Below, in pieces: positions 17,781 through 27,334 of a DNA stretch of 64,000 nucleotides. Positions within the stretch are counted from its first letter, which is position 1; each line of letters begins with the position of its first letter. The notes under the pieces were generated by a model. That model searched no databases. It was not told the origin of the DNA and saw nothing but the letters and a program-made list of their open reading frames with translations. The position numbers were made by a program, and so were the translations under genes. The DNA is taken from positions 218,802 through 282,801 of the forward strand of contig NZ_LDPO01000003.1 in NCBI RefSeq assembly GCF_001021505.1, given 5' to 3'. The stretch is from Mycolicibacter heraklionensis. Lineage in GTDB: Bacteria; Actinomycetota; Actinomycetes; Mycobacteriales; Mycobacteriaceae.

Positions 17781-18958
17781 CATCCGTGGCACCGGTGCCC
17801 CGGCTGATCGAACAATTCGAGCACGGGCTTGACGCGCCGATCTGCCTGACGTGGGAGCTGACCTACGCCTGCAACCTGGCGTGCGTGCACTGCCTGTCCT
17901 CGTCGGGTAAGCGCGACCCCCGCGAGCTGTCCACGCAGCAATGCAAGGACATCATCGACGAGCTCGAACGCATGCAGGTGTTCTACGTCAACATCGGTGG
18001 CGGGGAACCCACTGTGCGGTCGGACTTTTGGGAGCTGGTGGACTACGCCACCGAGCACCACGTCGGGGTGAAGTTCTCCACCAACGGCCTGCGGATCACC
18101 GCCGAGGTGGCGGCCAAGCTGGCGGCCAGCGACTACGTCGACGTCCAGATCTCCCTGGATGGCGCCACCGCCGAGGTCAACGACCCGATCCGCGGTCCCG
18201 GCTCGTTCGACATGGCGATCCGGGCACTGGAGAACCTGGCCGCGGCCGGATTCTCCGACGCCAAGATCTCGGTGGTGGCGACTCGCCACAACATCGATCA
18301 GCTCGACGACTTCGCCGCCCTGGCCAGCCGGTACGGGGCCACGCTGCGCATCACCCGGCTGCGGCCATCGGGGCGGGGCGCCGACGTGTGGGACGACCTG
18401 CACCCGACCGCCGACCAGCAGGTCCAGCTCTATGACTGGCTGGTGGCCAACGGGGAACGGGTGCTCACCGGTGACTCCTTCTTCCACCTGTCCGGTCTGG
18501 GCGCACCCGGTGCGCTGGCCGGACTGAACATGTGCGGCGCCGGTCGGGTGGTGTGCCTCATCGACCCGGTCGGCGATGTCTACGCCTGCCCGTTCGCCAT
18601 CCACGACCGTTTCCTCGCCGGAAACGTGTTGTCCGACGGTGGTTTCGACAACGTCTGGAAGAACGCCCCGCTGTTCCGGGAACTGCGGGAGCCGCAGTCC
18701 GCAGGGGCCTGCGGAAGCTGCAACCACTACGACAGCTGCCGCGGCGGCTGCATGGCCGCCAAGTTCTTCACCGGCCTGCCGCTCGATGGCCCCGACCCGG
18801 AATGCGTCCAGGGCTACGGCGCTCCCGCGTTGGCCGCCGATCGCACCAAGCCCCGTCCGGCCGCGGACCATTCCCGCGGCAAGCCGATCACCACTGTGGT
18901 GCCGTTGACGCTGTCCATGCGTCCGCCGGCCCGCCTCTGCAATGAAAGCCCCATCTGA
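17777..18958 (+). CDS. mftC: Radical SAM peptide maturase MftC
   Basis: 393 residues. The radical SAM cluster motif CNLACVHC is at about residues 35-42. Two auxiliary Fe-S regions follow, the SPASM-type cysteines being CGAGRVVC...YACPF and CGSCNHYDSCRGGCMAAKF, with a last cysteine in DPECVQG. MftC oxidatively decarboxylates the C-terminal Tyr of MftA and then forms the Val-Tyr C-C bond. It is co-translated with mftB (4-bp overlap) and 2 bp from mftD. Confidence 0.97.
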   Translation: MTSVAPVPRLIEQFEHGLDAPICLTWELTYACNLACVHCLSSSGKRDPRELSTQQCKDIIDELERMQVFYVNIGGGEPTVRSDFWELVDYATEHHVGVKFSTNGLRITAEVAAKLAASDYVDVQISLDGATAEVNDPIRGPGSFDMAIRALENLAAAGFSDAKISVVATRHNIDQLDDFAALASRYGATLRITRLRPSGRGADVWDDLHPTADQQVQLYDWLVANGERVLTGDSFFHLSGLGAPGALAGLNMCGAGRVVCLIDPVGDVYACPFAIHDRFLAGNVLSDGGFDNVWKNAPLFRELREPQSAGACGSCNHYDSCRGGCMAAKFFTGLPLDGPDPECVQGYGAPALAADRTKPRPAADHSRGKPITTVVPLTLSMRPPARLCNESPI

Positions 18959-18960
18959 CC

Positions 18961-20151
18961 ATGGCTCGTGATGTTTGGTTCGAAACCGTCGCTATTGCCC
19001 AGGAACGAGCCAAGAAGCGGCTCCCGAAGTCGGCGTACTCCGCGCTGATCTCGGCCAGCGAAAAGGGCCTGACGGTCAGCGACAACGTCGCGGCGTTCAG
19101 CGAACTGGGATTCGCCCCGCACGTGGTGGGTGCGCCGGCCAGCCGTGAGCTGTCCACAACCGTTATGGGGCAAGAGATCTCGATGCCGGTGCTGATATCG
19201 CCGACCGGTGTGCAGGCAGTCGACCCGGATGGCGAGGTAGCCGTCGCACGGGCGGCGGCCGCGCGCGGTACTGCGATGGGTCTCTCGTCGTTTGCCAGCA
19301 AACCGATGGAAGAGGTGATCGCAGCCAACCCCAAGACCTTCTTTCAGATCTACTGGCTGGGGGGACGCGACGCCATCGCCGAGCGGGTGGAGCGCGCCCG
19401 GGCAGCCGGAGCGGTCGGGATGATCGCGACCACCGACTGGAGCTTCTCGCATGGGCGGGACTGGGGCAGCCCCACCATCCCGGAGAAGATGGACCTCAAG
19501 ACCATGGTCAAGATGATGCCGGAGGCTCTCACCAGGCCGGGATGGTTCCTGCGGTGGGCCAAGACCATGCGCCCGCCGAGCCTGCGGGTGCCCAACCAGG
19601 CCGGTCGCGGCGAACCCGGGCCGCCGTTCTTCCAAGCCTACGGGGAATGGATGGGCACCCTGCCGCCCACCTGGGAAGACATCGCCTGGCTGCGCGAGTT
19701 GTGGGGTGGGCCGTTCATGCTCAAGGGCGTGATGCGGGTGGACGACGCGAAACGGGCTGTGGATGCCGGTGTTTCGGCGATCTCAGTCTCCAATCACGGC
19801 GGCAACAACCTGGACGGCACCCCTGCGGCGATCCGGGCTCTCCCGGCCATCGCCGAGGCGGTGGGCGGCCAGATCGAGGTGTTGCTGGACGGTGGTATCC
19901 GGCGCGGCAGCGACGTCGTCAAGGCGGTGGCGCTGGGGGCGCGCGCGGTGATGATCGGACGCGCCTACCTGTGGGGTCTGGGCGCCGCCGGACAGTCCGG
20001 GGTGGAGAACGTCCTGGACATCCTTCGGGGCGGCATCGACTCGGCCCTGATGGGCCTCGGCCGGGCCTCGGTGCACGATCTGTCGGCGGACGACATTCTG
20101 ATTCCGGGTGGATTCGCCCGGGCGCTCGGGGTGCCCACCGCCGACGTCTAG
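18961..20151 (+). CDS. mftD: Mycofactocin heme/flavin dehydrogenase MftD
   Basis: 396 residues, FMN-dependent alpha-hydroxyacid dehydrogenase family. Key segments are SPTGVQAVDPDGEVAVARAAAARGT, the SNHGGNNLDGTPA active-site loop (catalytic His) and the FMN phosphate region LLDGGIRRGSDVVKAVALGARAVMIGR. MftD oxidatively deaminates the AHDP intermediate to give the redox-active PMFT core. The gene lies in the canonical position after mftC. A gap of 195 bp separates it from mftE. Confidence 0.95.
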   Translation: MARDVWFETVAIAQERAKKRLPKSAYSALISASEKGLTVSDNVAAFSELGFAPHVVGAPASRELSTTVMGQEISMPVLISPTGVQAVDPDGEVAVARAAAARGTAMGLSSFASKPMEEVIAANPKTFFQIYWLGGRDAIAERVERARAAGAVGMIATTDWSFSHGRDWGSPTIPEKMDLKTMVKMMPEALTRPGWFLRWAKTMRPPSLRVPNQAGRGEPGPPFFQAYGEWMGTLPPTWEDIAWLRELWGGPFMLKGVMRVDDAKRAVDAGVSAISVSNHGGNNLDGTPAAIRALPAIAEAVGGQIEVLLDGGIRRGSDVVKAVALGARAVMIGRAYLWGLGAAGQSGVENVLDILRGGIDSALMGLGRASVHDLSADDILIPGGFARALGVPTADV

Positions 20152-20334
20152 CCGGATGGCGGCGGCCACGCCGCTCGTCCGACCGGCGTGCCCACCTGGG
20201 AAATCCGGGCCGGTCCTGATACGCCCGTGGCGGACGAGACGGACGTGATCACACGGGACCGTTTCGGGCCCCGGAGCGAAAAATTTACCGCGGCCGTCCT
20301 CGTCAACAACTGGTGTACGACAGGTGAATTCGCT

Positions 20335-20340
20335 TACCAT
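20335..20340 (+). promoter_or_regulatory. Candidate leaderless promoter for mftE-mftF-mftG
   Basis: TACCAT (TANNNT) ends 6 nt before the mftE ATG at 20347, the spacing expected if transcription starts at the A of the ATG. The 195-bp mftD-mftE gap has no good ribosome site for mftE and contains a weak inverted repeat (ACGCCG/CGGCGT near 20169-20190). A second, leaderless transcript for the downstream half of the cluster is inferred. Confidence 0.4.
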
Positions 20341-20346
20341 CGTCCG

Positions 20347-21093
20347 ATGGCGGTTGGCGGCGAGCTCGGTAGTTCGACCTCGAACGAGCTGCAGAACCAA
20401 CTACAGAGCCGGCTGCCGGGGCGGGGGATGGGGCTTCTGGTCCCGGTCGGGTCGACCGAGCAGCACGGTCCGCACCTACCGCTGGACACCGATACCCGGG
20501 TCGCGCAAGCACTCGCCCAGGAGCTGGCGCAGCGGTTGGCGGGAGCCGGGACGGGACACGGCTGGGCGGTCGCGCCGGCCATTGCCTACGGCGCCAGCGG
20601 CGAGCATCAGAGCTTTGCCGGAACCATCTCGATCGGCACCGAGGTGCTGATCCAGCTGTTGCTGGAGTACGGCCGTTCCGCCTGTTGCTGGGCGCAGCGC
20701 GTGGTCTTCGTCAACGGCCACGGCGGCAATGTGCCCGCGGTGGTCGAGGCGGTAGGCCGGCTGCGGTTCGAAGGCCGCGACGTCGCCTGGCTACCGTGTG
20801 CCGCCCCGGGTGCTGATGCCCACGCGGGGCACACCGAAACGTCTCTGCTGCTTCATCTTTCGCCCGACAGTGTGAGATTCGACCGGGCGCGGCCGGGTAA
20901 CAGCGCTCCGTTGGCGCAGTTGCTGCCCGCGATGCGCGCCGGCGGTGTCGCCGCCGTGAGCGCCGTCGGGGTGCTCGGCGACCCGACCACCGCCACCGCC
21001 GGCGAAGGGCAGCGGCTCTTCGGCGAGATGGCCGACGCCGGCCTGACGGCCCTTGACGCCTGGGCGCCCGGGCCGGACGGGATGCTGCGATGA
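20347..21093 (+). CDS. mftE: Creatininase-family peptidase MftE
   Basis: 248 residues from the ATG at 20347; a longer frame to 20188 is unlikely. Metal ligands appear in [17 protein letters not shown] and [16 protein letters not shown], and in the acidic site HAGHTETS. MftE hydrolyses modified MftA to liberate AHDP, the dipeptide-derived precursor. It overlaps mftF by ATGA. Confidence 0.95.
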   Translation: MAVGGELGSSTSNELQNQLQSRLPGRGMGLLVPVGSTEQHGPHLPLDTDTRVAQALAQELAQRLAGAGTGHGWAVAPAIAYGASGEHQSFAGTISIGTEVLIQLLLEYGRSACCWAQRVVFVNGHGGNVPAVVEAVGRLRFEGRDVAWLPCAAPGADAHAGHTETSLLLHLSPDSVRFDRARPGNSAPLAQLLPAMRAGGVAAVSAVGVLGDPTTATAGEGQRLFGEMADAGLTALDAWAPGPDGMLR

Positions 21094-22502
21094 CCGCGGC
21101 CCGGTTGCCGGACGGCTTCGCCGTGCAGGTCGACCGGAAGGTGCGGGTTCTGGGACGCGGATCCACCCTGTTGGGCGGTTCGCCGACCCGGCTGCTGCGG
21201 CTGGCGCCGGCCGCCCAGGGAATGTTGTCGGACGGCCGCCTGGAAGTACGCGACGCCGTCAGCGCACAACTGGCCCGCACCCTGCTCGACGCCACCGTGG
21301 CCCACCCGCGCCCGGCCGGCGGGCCATCGTATCGGGACGTGACGGTGGTTATTCCGGTGCGCGACAATATCATCGGACTGCAACGGTTGATAGCGGCGCT
21401 GCGCGGTCTGCGTGTGGTGGTGGTGGATGACGGGTCACAGGTCCCGATCCGCCAGGAGGATCTGACCGCAGCGCACTGCTGCGAGGTACAGGTGCTGCGC
21501 CATCCGGAGAGTCGGGGGCCGGCGGCCGCGCGCAACACCGGGTTGGCGGCCTGCACGACGGACTTCGTGGCCTTCCTGGATTCCGACGTGGTGCCGCGCC
21601 GGGGCTGGCTGGAGGCACTGCTGGGGCACTTCTGCGACCCGGCCGTGGCACTGGTAGCCCCTCGGATCGTCAGTATGGCCGACAGCGGACACCTCATCGC
21701 GCGATACGAGGCGATCCGTTCGTCGCTGGACCTGGGCGGCTGCGAGGCGCCGGTGGTTCCCTACAGCAAGGTTGCCTACGTCCCCAGCGCGGCGATCATC
21801 TGCCGCTCCACGACGCTACGGGAGCTCGGCGGCTTCGACGAGGCGCTGCGTTCCGGCGAAGACGTCGACCTGTGCTGGCGGTTGGTGGACGCGGGCAGCA
21901 GGCTGCGCTACGAGCCGATTGCGCAGGTCGCCCACGACCACCGGGTGGAGCTACGGGATTGGGTGGCGCGCAAGGCCTTTTACGGTGGATCGGCGGCACC
22001 GCTGTCGGCCCGCCACCCGGACAAGACCGCGCCCATGGTGATCTCGGGCTGGGCGCTGGCCGGTTGGGCGCTGATGGCGCTCGGCTCGGCGCTGGGCTAT
22101 CTGGTCTCGTTGGCGATCGCCGCGCTGACCGGGTGCCGGATTGCCAAGTCCATGCGGGGCCCAGACACCGCGCCGGCAGACGTACTGATGGTGACGTTGC
22201 GTGGACTGGCGAGCGCCGGGCTGCAGATCGCCTCGGCCCTGTGCCGGCACTACTGGCCCGTCGCACTGCTGGCCGCCTTGGTTTCACAGCGATGCCGCCG
22301 GGCACTGCTGCTGGCGGCGGTCGCCGACGGGGTGGTGGATTGGCTACGGCACGCGCGCAGTGAGGACGATTCCCGCCCACTGGGGCTGCCGGCCTACCTG
22401 CTGCTGAAGCGGGTCGACGATCTGGCATACGGCGCCGGCCTGTGGAGCGGCGTGGTGCGGGAACGCAACCTCGCTGCACTCAAGCCGCAGATCCGCAGCT
22501 AG
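21090..22502 (+). CDS. mftF: Mycofactocin glycosyltransferase MftF
   Basis: 470 residues, GT2 fold. The N-terminal domain is followed by [11 protein letters not shown], the nucleotide-binding VVVDDGSQ and [15 protein letters not shown] (DxD). The late ED motif is in [11 protein letters not shown]. Two or three hydrophobic segments near residues 310-400 suggest membrane association. In mycobacteria MftF adds beta-1,4-glucose units to the cofactor. It is co-translated with mftE. Confidence 0.94.
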   Translation: MTAARLPDGFAVQVDRKVRVLGRGSTLLGGSPTRLLRLAPAAQGMLSDGRLEVRDAVSAQLARTLLDATVAHPRPAGGPSYRDVTVVIPVRDNIIGLQRLIAALRGLRVVVVDDGSQVPIRQEDLTAAHCCEVQVLRHPESRGPAAARNTGLAACTTDFVAFLDSDVVPRRGWLEALLGHFCDPAVALVAPRIVSMADSGHLIARYEAIRSSLDLGGCEAPVVPYSKVAYVPSAAIICRSTTLRELGGFDEALRSGEDVDLCWRLVDAGSRLRYEPIAQVAHDHRVELRDWVARKAFYGGSAAPLSARHPDKTAPMVISGWALAGWALMALGSALGYLVSLAIAALTGCRIAKSMRGPDTAPADVLMVTLRGLASAGLQIASALCRHYWPVALLAALVSQRCRRALLLAAVADGVVDWLRHARSEDDSRPLGLPAYLLLKRVDDLAYGAGLWSGVVRERNLAALKPQIRS

Positions 22503-22508
22503 GCCGCC

Positions 22509-23957
22509 TTGACCGTTCCGGTAATACACAGCGATGTCCTGGTGGTGGGCGCTGGAAGCGCGGGATCCATTGTGGCAGCCCTGCTCTCGGCGGATCCGGC
22601 ATGCACGGTGACGGTGGTGGAAACTGGTCCCGGGCTGGAAGATCCGATCGTGGAAGCGCAGACCGCCAACGCGACGCAGTTGCCGATCGGCGCGGCCAGC
22701 CGGCTGGTGCACCGCTACCGCGCCGAGCTCATCAGCGGCTCTGACAAGGCGCTGACGATCGTCCGGGGCGCGACTTTCGGCGGCTCCGGCGCGGTCAACG
22801 GGGGGTATTTCTGCCGAGGTCTCCCAGCCGACTTCGCCGGCTACCCGGCGGGTTGGTCGTGGCCGCAAGTGCTGGAGTCTTTTCGCGCGGTTGAGACCGA
22901 TCTTGACTTCCACGGCCCTCAGCACGGCGACTCCGGCCCGATACCCGTCCGGCGCGTCCATGAAATGAGCGATGGCTCAAAGCGATTCAATGAAGCCGTG
23001 CAGCGGGCGGGGTTCGGCTGGATCGACGATCTCAACGACGCGTCGATGACGACGGTTTCCGGCGCCGGCGCCGTTCCGCTCAACGTCACTGCCGACGGCG
23101 TGCGTACCGGCCCGGGCGCGGCATACCTGCGGCCCGCGCTGTCGCGGGACAACCTGACGGTGCTCACCCAGACCCGGGCGGTCCGCGTCGCCATCGAAGC
23201 CGATCGGGCCGTGGCAGTGGACGCGATCGGGCGGGAAGGCCCGATCACGCTGACAGCGGATCGAATCATGTTGTGCGCCGGTGCGATCGGATCATCGCAT
23301 CTGTTGATGCTGTCCGGTGTCGGTGAGGAGGCAATGCTGCGCGATGCCGGTATCCCGGTACGGGCTGCGCTACCGGTCGGTGCGCACTGTGCGGACCACC
23401 CGGAGTGGCTGGTGGCAGCGGAATGGCCGGGCACGCCGGGGCGCCCCGTGCTGGAGACGGTGCTGCACCATGACGACTTGGAAATCCGGCCATACAGCAC
23501 GGGTTTCGCCACGATGGTCGGCGAAGCGACGGCGCCCGATCCACCGCAGATCGGGGTGGCGCTGATGACGCCGCGGGCCCGCGGCCGGATAAGTCTGGTC
23601 TCGGCGGACCCGCAGGTGCCGCCGCGGATCGAACACCGCTACGACACCGAGCCGGAAGACCTGGTGGCGTTGCGCCGCGGAGTGGACCTGGTCGAGCAGA
23701 TTGTGGGCGTGAAAGACATTGGTGCAGAGCCGCGTTGGTCGACCTCGCAGCACCTCTGCGGTAGCGCGCCCATCGGCGCTGACGACGACCAGGCTGCGGT
23801 GCTCGACGCGCAGTGCCGGGTGCGCGGCATCGACGGGCTGTGGGTGATCGACGGCTCGGCGCTGCCGCGGATCACCAGTCGTGGCCCGCACGCGACGATC
23901 GCGATGCTGGCGCACCGAACCGCGACACTGCTCTGCGGTCAGGGCCTCAGCCGGTAG
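22509..23957 (+). CDS. mftG: GMC-family oxidoreductase MftG
   Basis: 482 residues from a TTG at 22509, 6 bp after mftF. The FAD-binding dinucleotide motif VVGAGSAGSIVAALLSADP opens the protein, and the GMC signatures TFGGSGAVNGGYFCRG and GAIGSSHLLMLSGVG follow. The C-terminal active-site His region is STSQHLCGSAPIG...GLWVIDGSALP. MftG links reduced mycofactocin to the respiratory chain. Its last 19 bp overlap the end of the convergent P450. Confidence 0.94.
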   Translation: MTVPVIHSDVLVVGAGSAGSIVAALLSADPACTVTVVETGPGLEDPIVEAQTANATQLPIGAASRLVHRYRAELISGSDKALTIVRGATFGGSGAVNGGYFCRGLPADFAGYPAGWSWPQVLESFRAVETDLDFHGPQHGDSGPIPVRRVHEMSDGSKRFNEAVQRAGFGWIDDLNDASMTTVSGAGAVPLNVTADGVRTGPGAAYLRPALSRDNLTVLTQTRAVRVAIEADRAVAVDAIGREGPITLTADRIMLCAGAIGSSHLLMLSGVGEEAMLRDAGIPVRAALPVGAHCADHPEWLVAAEWPGTPGRPVLETVLHHDDLEIRPYSTGFATMVGEATAPDPPQIGVALMTPRARGRISLVSADPQVPPRIEHRYDTEPEDLVALRRGVDLVEQIVGVKDIGAEPRWSTSQHLCGSAPIGADDDQAAVLDAQCRVRGIDGLWVIDGSALPRITSRGPHATIAMLAHRTATLLCGQGLSR

Positions 23958-25192
23958 CGGATCGGCAGGTGCTTGAGGCCGCCGACGAACGTCGTCGACA
24001 CCAGCTGCGGCTCTCCGGCCAGTTCGATGGCTTCCAGCCGCGGCAACAAGGCGCTGAAGAAACTGCTGATCTCCATGCGCGCCAAGGCGGATCCCACACA
24101 GAAGTGCACGCCATGTCCGAACGCCAGATGCTTGTTCGGGTCGCGCCCGACGTCGAAGGCGAACGGGTCGTCGAACACGTCCTCGTCGCGGTTGGCCGAA
24201 ACGTAGGACAGATAGACCGATTCGCCCGCGGCGATCGGGACCCCGCGCACCTCGGTGTCGGCGGTGGCGGTGCGCATGAACTCCTTGACCGGCGTCACCC
24301 AGCGGATGATCTCTTCGACGGCGGTCGGCATCAGGCGCAGGTCGCCGCGGAGCCGCTCCCGCTGATCGGGGTGTTCGATCAGCGCGCGCAGGCCGCCACT
24401 GATCGCTGCGCTGGTGGTGTCGTGGCCGGCGGTGGCGATGATGACGTAGTAGGAAGCGGTGTCCACATCCGACAGCGGTGCGCCGTCGATGGTCGCGTTG
24501 GCGATCGTGGAGGCCAGGTCCTCGGTGGGTTGTGCTCGCCGCGCCGCGGTCAGCGCCCCGAAGTAGGAGAAGAAGTCGAGCAGCACCGGCAGCTGCTCCT
24601 CGGGAGTCAAGCCGCGGCGGTACTCCTCGTCGTCGCCGCCGAACAGTTCCTGGGTCAGCCGCAGCATCCGGCCGAAATCCGATTCCGGTAGGCCCAGCAG
24701 CGACAAAATGACGAACAGTGGGTAGTTGACCGCGACCTCCTGGACGAAGTCGCACTCCGGGCCGAGCTGCACCATCTTCTCGACGTATTGCAGGGCGAGC
24801 TCGTCGATGCGGGTCTTGAGCATCCGCATCGCCTTGGGGCGGAACCAATCTGAGACGATTGTGCGCATCTTGTGGTGCTGCGGATCGTCCATGTGGATGA
24901 GCGTGCGCAGCCCCATCCCGGACTCCAGTAGGGAGCGCTGCAGGTCGTCGGCGTCGGCGGGTGCCAGCACTGGGCGCGGCGCGTTGATCCACAGCTGGTT
25001 GTCGCGTTCGATCTCCATGATGTCGGCGTGCCGGGTGATGGCCCAGAACGGGCGGTAGGGCCGATGGTCGACCAGGGACACCGGTGCGTGTGCGCGGAGG
25101 TGGGTCAGCGCCGCGTGCAACCGAGGCTCGTCGGCATAGGCGCTGGGGTCGACGAACACCCGGGCGGCCTGGTCGATTATCGGTGTGCTCAT
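23939..25192 (-). CDS. Cytochrome P450 (third of three)
   Basis: 417 residues from the ATG at 25192; an upstream start at 25270 is unsupported. The I helix has ATAGHDTTSAAISGG, ExxR is VEEIIRWVTP, and the haem loop is FGHGVHFCVGSALARMEI. It is separate from the first two P450 genes, transcribed toward mftG and overlapping its end. A perfect TGACACGTGTCA palindrome lies 22 bp upstream of the start. The substrate is unknown; proximity to the mft genes may be incidental. Confidence 0.92.
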   Translation of the reverse strand: MSTPIIDQAARVFVDPSAYADEPRLHAALTHLRAHAPVSLVDHRPYRPFWAITRHADIMEIERDNQLWINAPRPVLAPADADDLQRSLLESGMGLRTLIHMDDPQHHKMRTIVSDWFRPKAMRMLKTRIDELALQYVEKMVQLGPECDFVQEVAVNYPLFVILSLLGLPESDFGRMLRLTQELFGGDDEEYRRGLTPEEQLPVLLDFFSYFGALTAARRAQPTEDLASTIANATIDGAPLSDVDTASYYVIIATAGHDTTSAAISGGLRALIEHPDQRERLRGDLRLMPTAVEEIIRWVTPVKEFMRTATADTEVRGVPIAAGESVYLSYVSANRDEDVFDDPFAFDVGRDPNKHLAFGHGVHFCVGSALARMEISSFFSALLPRLEAIELAGEPQLVSTTFVGGLKHLPIRYRLRP

Positions 25193-25214
25193 GCCTGCTC
25201 CTCGCCCACATTTT

Positions 25215-25226
25215 TGACACGTGTCA
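25215..25226. promoter_or_regulatory. Palindrome TGACACGTGTCA upstream of third P450
   Basis: A perfect 12-bp palindrome flanked by a T-run lies in the 113-bp gap between the divergent P450 (25192) and carboxylesterase (25306). Its position suits control of both genes. It is unrelated in sequence to the TACTGTAA operators further left. Confidence 0.4.
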
Positions 25227-25305
25227 GGTTTGAAACCAGTGTCGCGGATAGCCGGCCGTCGTGGCGGCACTTTGCGTTGATCCTCCGCGATTAGGCTCTT
25301 CGGTC

Positions 25306-26958
25306 ATGTCGATCGGATCGTGCCGCCGGGGCCTGCGGGTCGGCGCTGTCGTACTGGCGCTGACCGCGGTGGTGGCGGTCGGGTGCGCCCGCTCCGACGG
25401 GGCGGCGTCCCACCCGAGCGTGGGTGCCCGCGCGGTCGCGCTCAACGCCGACGTGGTGCGGACCGGCTCCGGCCTGGTGAGGGGAACAGTCGGCCCGGAT
25501 CACCGCCTGTTCCAAGGGATCCCGTACGCCGCGCCGCCGGTCGGGCCGCTGCGGTGGCAGTCGCCGGCGCCGATGCCGGCGTGGCCGGGTGTGCGTGACG
25601 CGGTCAGGCGCGGGCCGTGGTGCATTCAGCCGGATGCCGCCGACATGGATCCGATCAGCGAAGACTGCCTGACGCTCAACGTGTGGACGCCGACCGGCTC
25701 GGCCGCCGAGCCGCTGCCGGTCATGGTGTGGATCCACGGCGGCAGTTTCATGCGGGGGGCCGGCGACATCTACCACGCGCAACGGCTTGCCGTCCGCGGA
25801 CGTGTCGTCGTCGTCACCATCAACTACCGGCTCGGTGCGCTTGGATTCCTGGCTGATCCCGCGCTGGGGGAGCCCGGCAATTACGGGCTGGCCGACCAGC
25901 AGGCGGCGCTGCGTTGGGTTCGCGACAATATCGACGAGTTCGGCGGCGACCCGGACAAGGTGACGATCGCCGGGGAGTCCGCCGGCGGGATGTCGGTCTG
26001 CGACCACCTGGCCGCCGCGGGCTCGGCTGGGCTGTTCCGGGCCGCGATCATCCAGAGCGGGCCGTGCCAGGCCCAGGTCGAGGTGCCCGAGGCGCAGCGG
26101 ATCAGCCGCGAATACACCCGGTCCCTGGGGTGCGGCGAGCGGGGTACGGCCCAGCAGGATCCCGACGAGGAGATCGCGTCGTGCCTGCGGGCATTGCCAC
26201 CCGATCGGCTGACCAAACCGCTGTGGTACTCGCGGTTCGGCACGGATCACCTCAGTGGACCGGTGGTAGGAACCGAGCTGCTACCCAAGGATCCGGTGCG
26301 GGTGTTCCGGGAGTCCCCGGGTGAGGGCGGCCCGGCGGGCAAGCCGGTGTTGCTCGGCGTCAACCGTGACGAGTTCACCATGTTCGTCGCGCTGCGGTAT
26401 CTGCGCGTCGGCCAGGAGATCACCGCCGCGGAATACCCCGACGAACTGGGCGACACGTTCGGCCGCGACTCCGCCGCCGCGGTGGCCGAGCACTATCCGC
26501 CGGCCCGGTTCGACGGCAACATCTCGCTGGCCTATGCGGCCGCAGCGACCGACGACATCTTCGCCTGCCTGGCCGACCGGATGGCCCGCGGCCTGGCCGG
26601 CGGCGCGCCCGTCTACGGCTACGAATTCGACGACCCGCACGCCCCGGCCCCGGAGTTGTACGACCAGGTGCCGTTCCCGATCGGAGCCACCCATTCACTC
26701 GAGATGCGCTATCTCTTCGACATCGGCGGCGCCCCGCCACTGAACCCCGCCCAGCGCCGGTTGTCCGATCAGATGGTCGAGTACTGGACCGGGTTCGTGG
26801 TGACCGGTGCGCCGATCGCCGTCGACCAACCTGACTGGCCAGCGATCGGGACCGGGCCGGACCGGCGGTGGATGTCACTGCGGACCGACGGCAGCCGGAT
26901 GATCAGCGACTACGCCGCCGAGCACCAGTGCGACTTCTGGGCGACCGTGCGCGGCTGA
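25306..26958 (+). CDS. Secreted lipoprotein carboxylesterase (type B)
   Basis: 550 residues from the ATG at 25306. The signal peptide has a lipobox VAVGC near residue 27. The type-B carboxylesterase signatures EDCLTLNVWTP, the oxyanion motif WIHGGSFMRG and the nucleophile elbow TIAGESAGGMSV are clear. An acidic residue is expected in GVNRDEF and a catalytic His in GATHSLEM. It is probably anchored outside the membrane and hydrolyses esters. It is divergent from the P450 and convergent with the broken DUF4442 gene. Confidence 0.92.
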   Translation: MSIGSCRRGLRVGAVVLALTAVVAVGCARSDGAASHPSVGARAVALNADVVRTGSGLVRGTVGPDHRLFQGIPYAAPPVGPLRWQSPAPMPAWPGVRDAVRRGPWCIQPDAADMDPISEDCLTLNVWTPTGSAAEPLPVMVWIHGGSFMRGAGDIYHAQRLAVRGRVVVVTINYRLGALGFLADPALGEPGNYGLADQQAALRWVRDNIDEFGGDPDKVTIAGESAGGMSVCDHLAAAGSAGLFRAAIIQSGPCQAQVEVPEAQRISREYTRSLGCGERGTAQQDPDEEIASCLRALPPDRLTKPLWYSRFGTDHLSGPVVGTELLPKDPVRVFRESPGEGGPAGKPVLLGVNRDEFTMFVALRYLRVGQEITAAEYPDELGDTFGRDSAAAVAEHYPPARFDGNISLAYAAAATDDIFACLADRMARGLAGGAPVYGYEFDDPHAPAPELYDQVPFPIGATHSLEMRYLFDIGGAPPLNPAQRRLSDQMVEYWTGFVVTGAPIAVDQPDWPAIGTGPDRRWMSLRTDGSRMISDYAAEHQCDFWATVRG

Positions 26959-26993
26959 CCCGCGGCTCGGCGAGAATTGGGGAGGCGTGAGGT

Positions 26994-27284
26994 TCAGGCC
27001 GGCGTCACCCAGGTGGTGATGTCGGCGTGCACCACCTCGACACCCGCCTTGTCGGTGATGCTCACCGGCACCACCACCTCGGTGCCTTCAGTGATGGCGC
27101 TGAAGGCCGGTGGGTCCAGCCGGGCGGTCGCCCGCAGCGACGTCGTCGCCTTGGCCAGGTAGGCCACGTTCATCGCCTTGGGGATCCAGCGGTGGCTGCG
27201 CGGCACGGTGGCCTCCATCAACATCCCCATCGCGACCTCGGCCGCGTTGCAGGACGCGATCGCGTGCACAGTGTGCAAGTGGTT
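26994..27284 (-). pseudogene. 3' part of the DUF4442 target gene, cut by the integrative element
   Basis: The minus-strand frame reads NHLHTVHAIASCNAAEVAMGMLMEATVP... to the natural end ...ADITTWVTPA. It is the C-terminal 60 percent of a DUF4442 (hotdog-fold, thioesterase-like) protein. The N-terminal part lies at 50572-50763, across a 23.3-kb insertion. The in-frame ATG-like GTG/ATG codons near 27278 are not expected starts for this family. Compared by eye, it is about four-fifths identical to the intact homologue at 50020-50499. Confidence 0.88.
27282..27284. other. attL core of the integrative element
   Basis: Rejoining the two halves of the DUF4442 frame without insertion (WPFVKN then HLHTVH, aligned to VHNHLKTMH of the intact copy) places the crossover at GTT here and at 50578-50580. 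A TAGAC follows at 27286-27290 and precedes the right core at 50573-50577. The left flank is host gene; the element begins at about 27285. Confidence 0.6.
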
Positions 27285-27334
27285 GTAGACAAAGAGTTTC
27301 GATCTTTGGGCACGTAGTGGATACGCTGGTAGCC

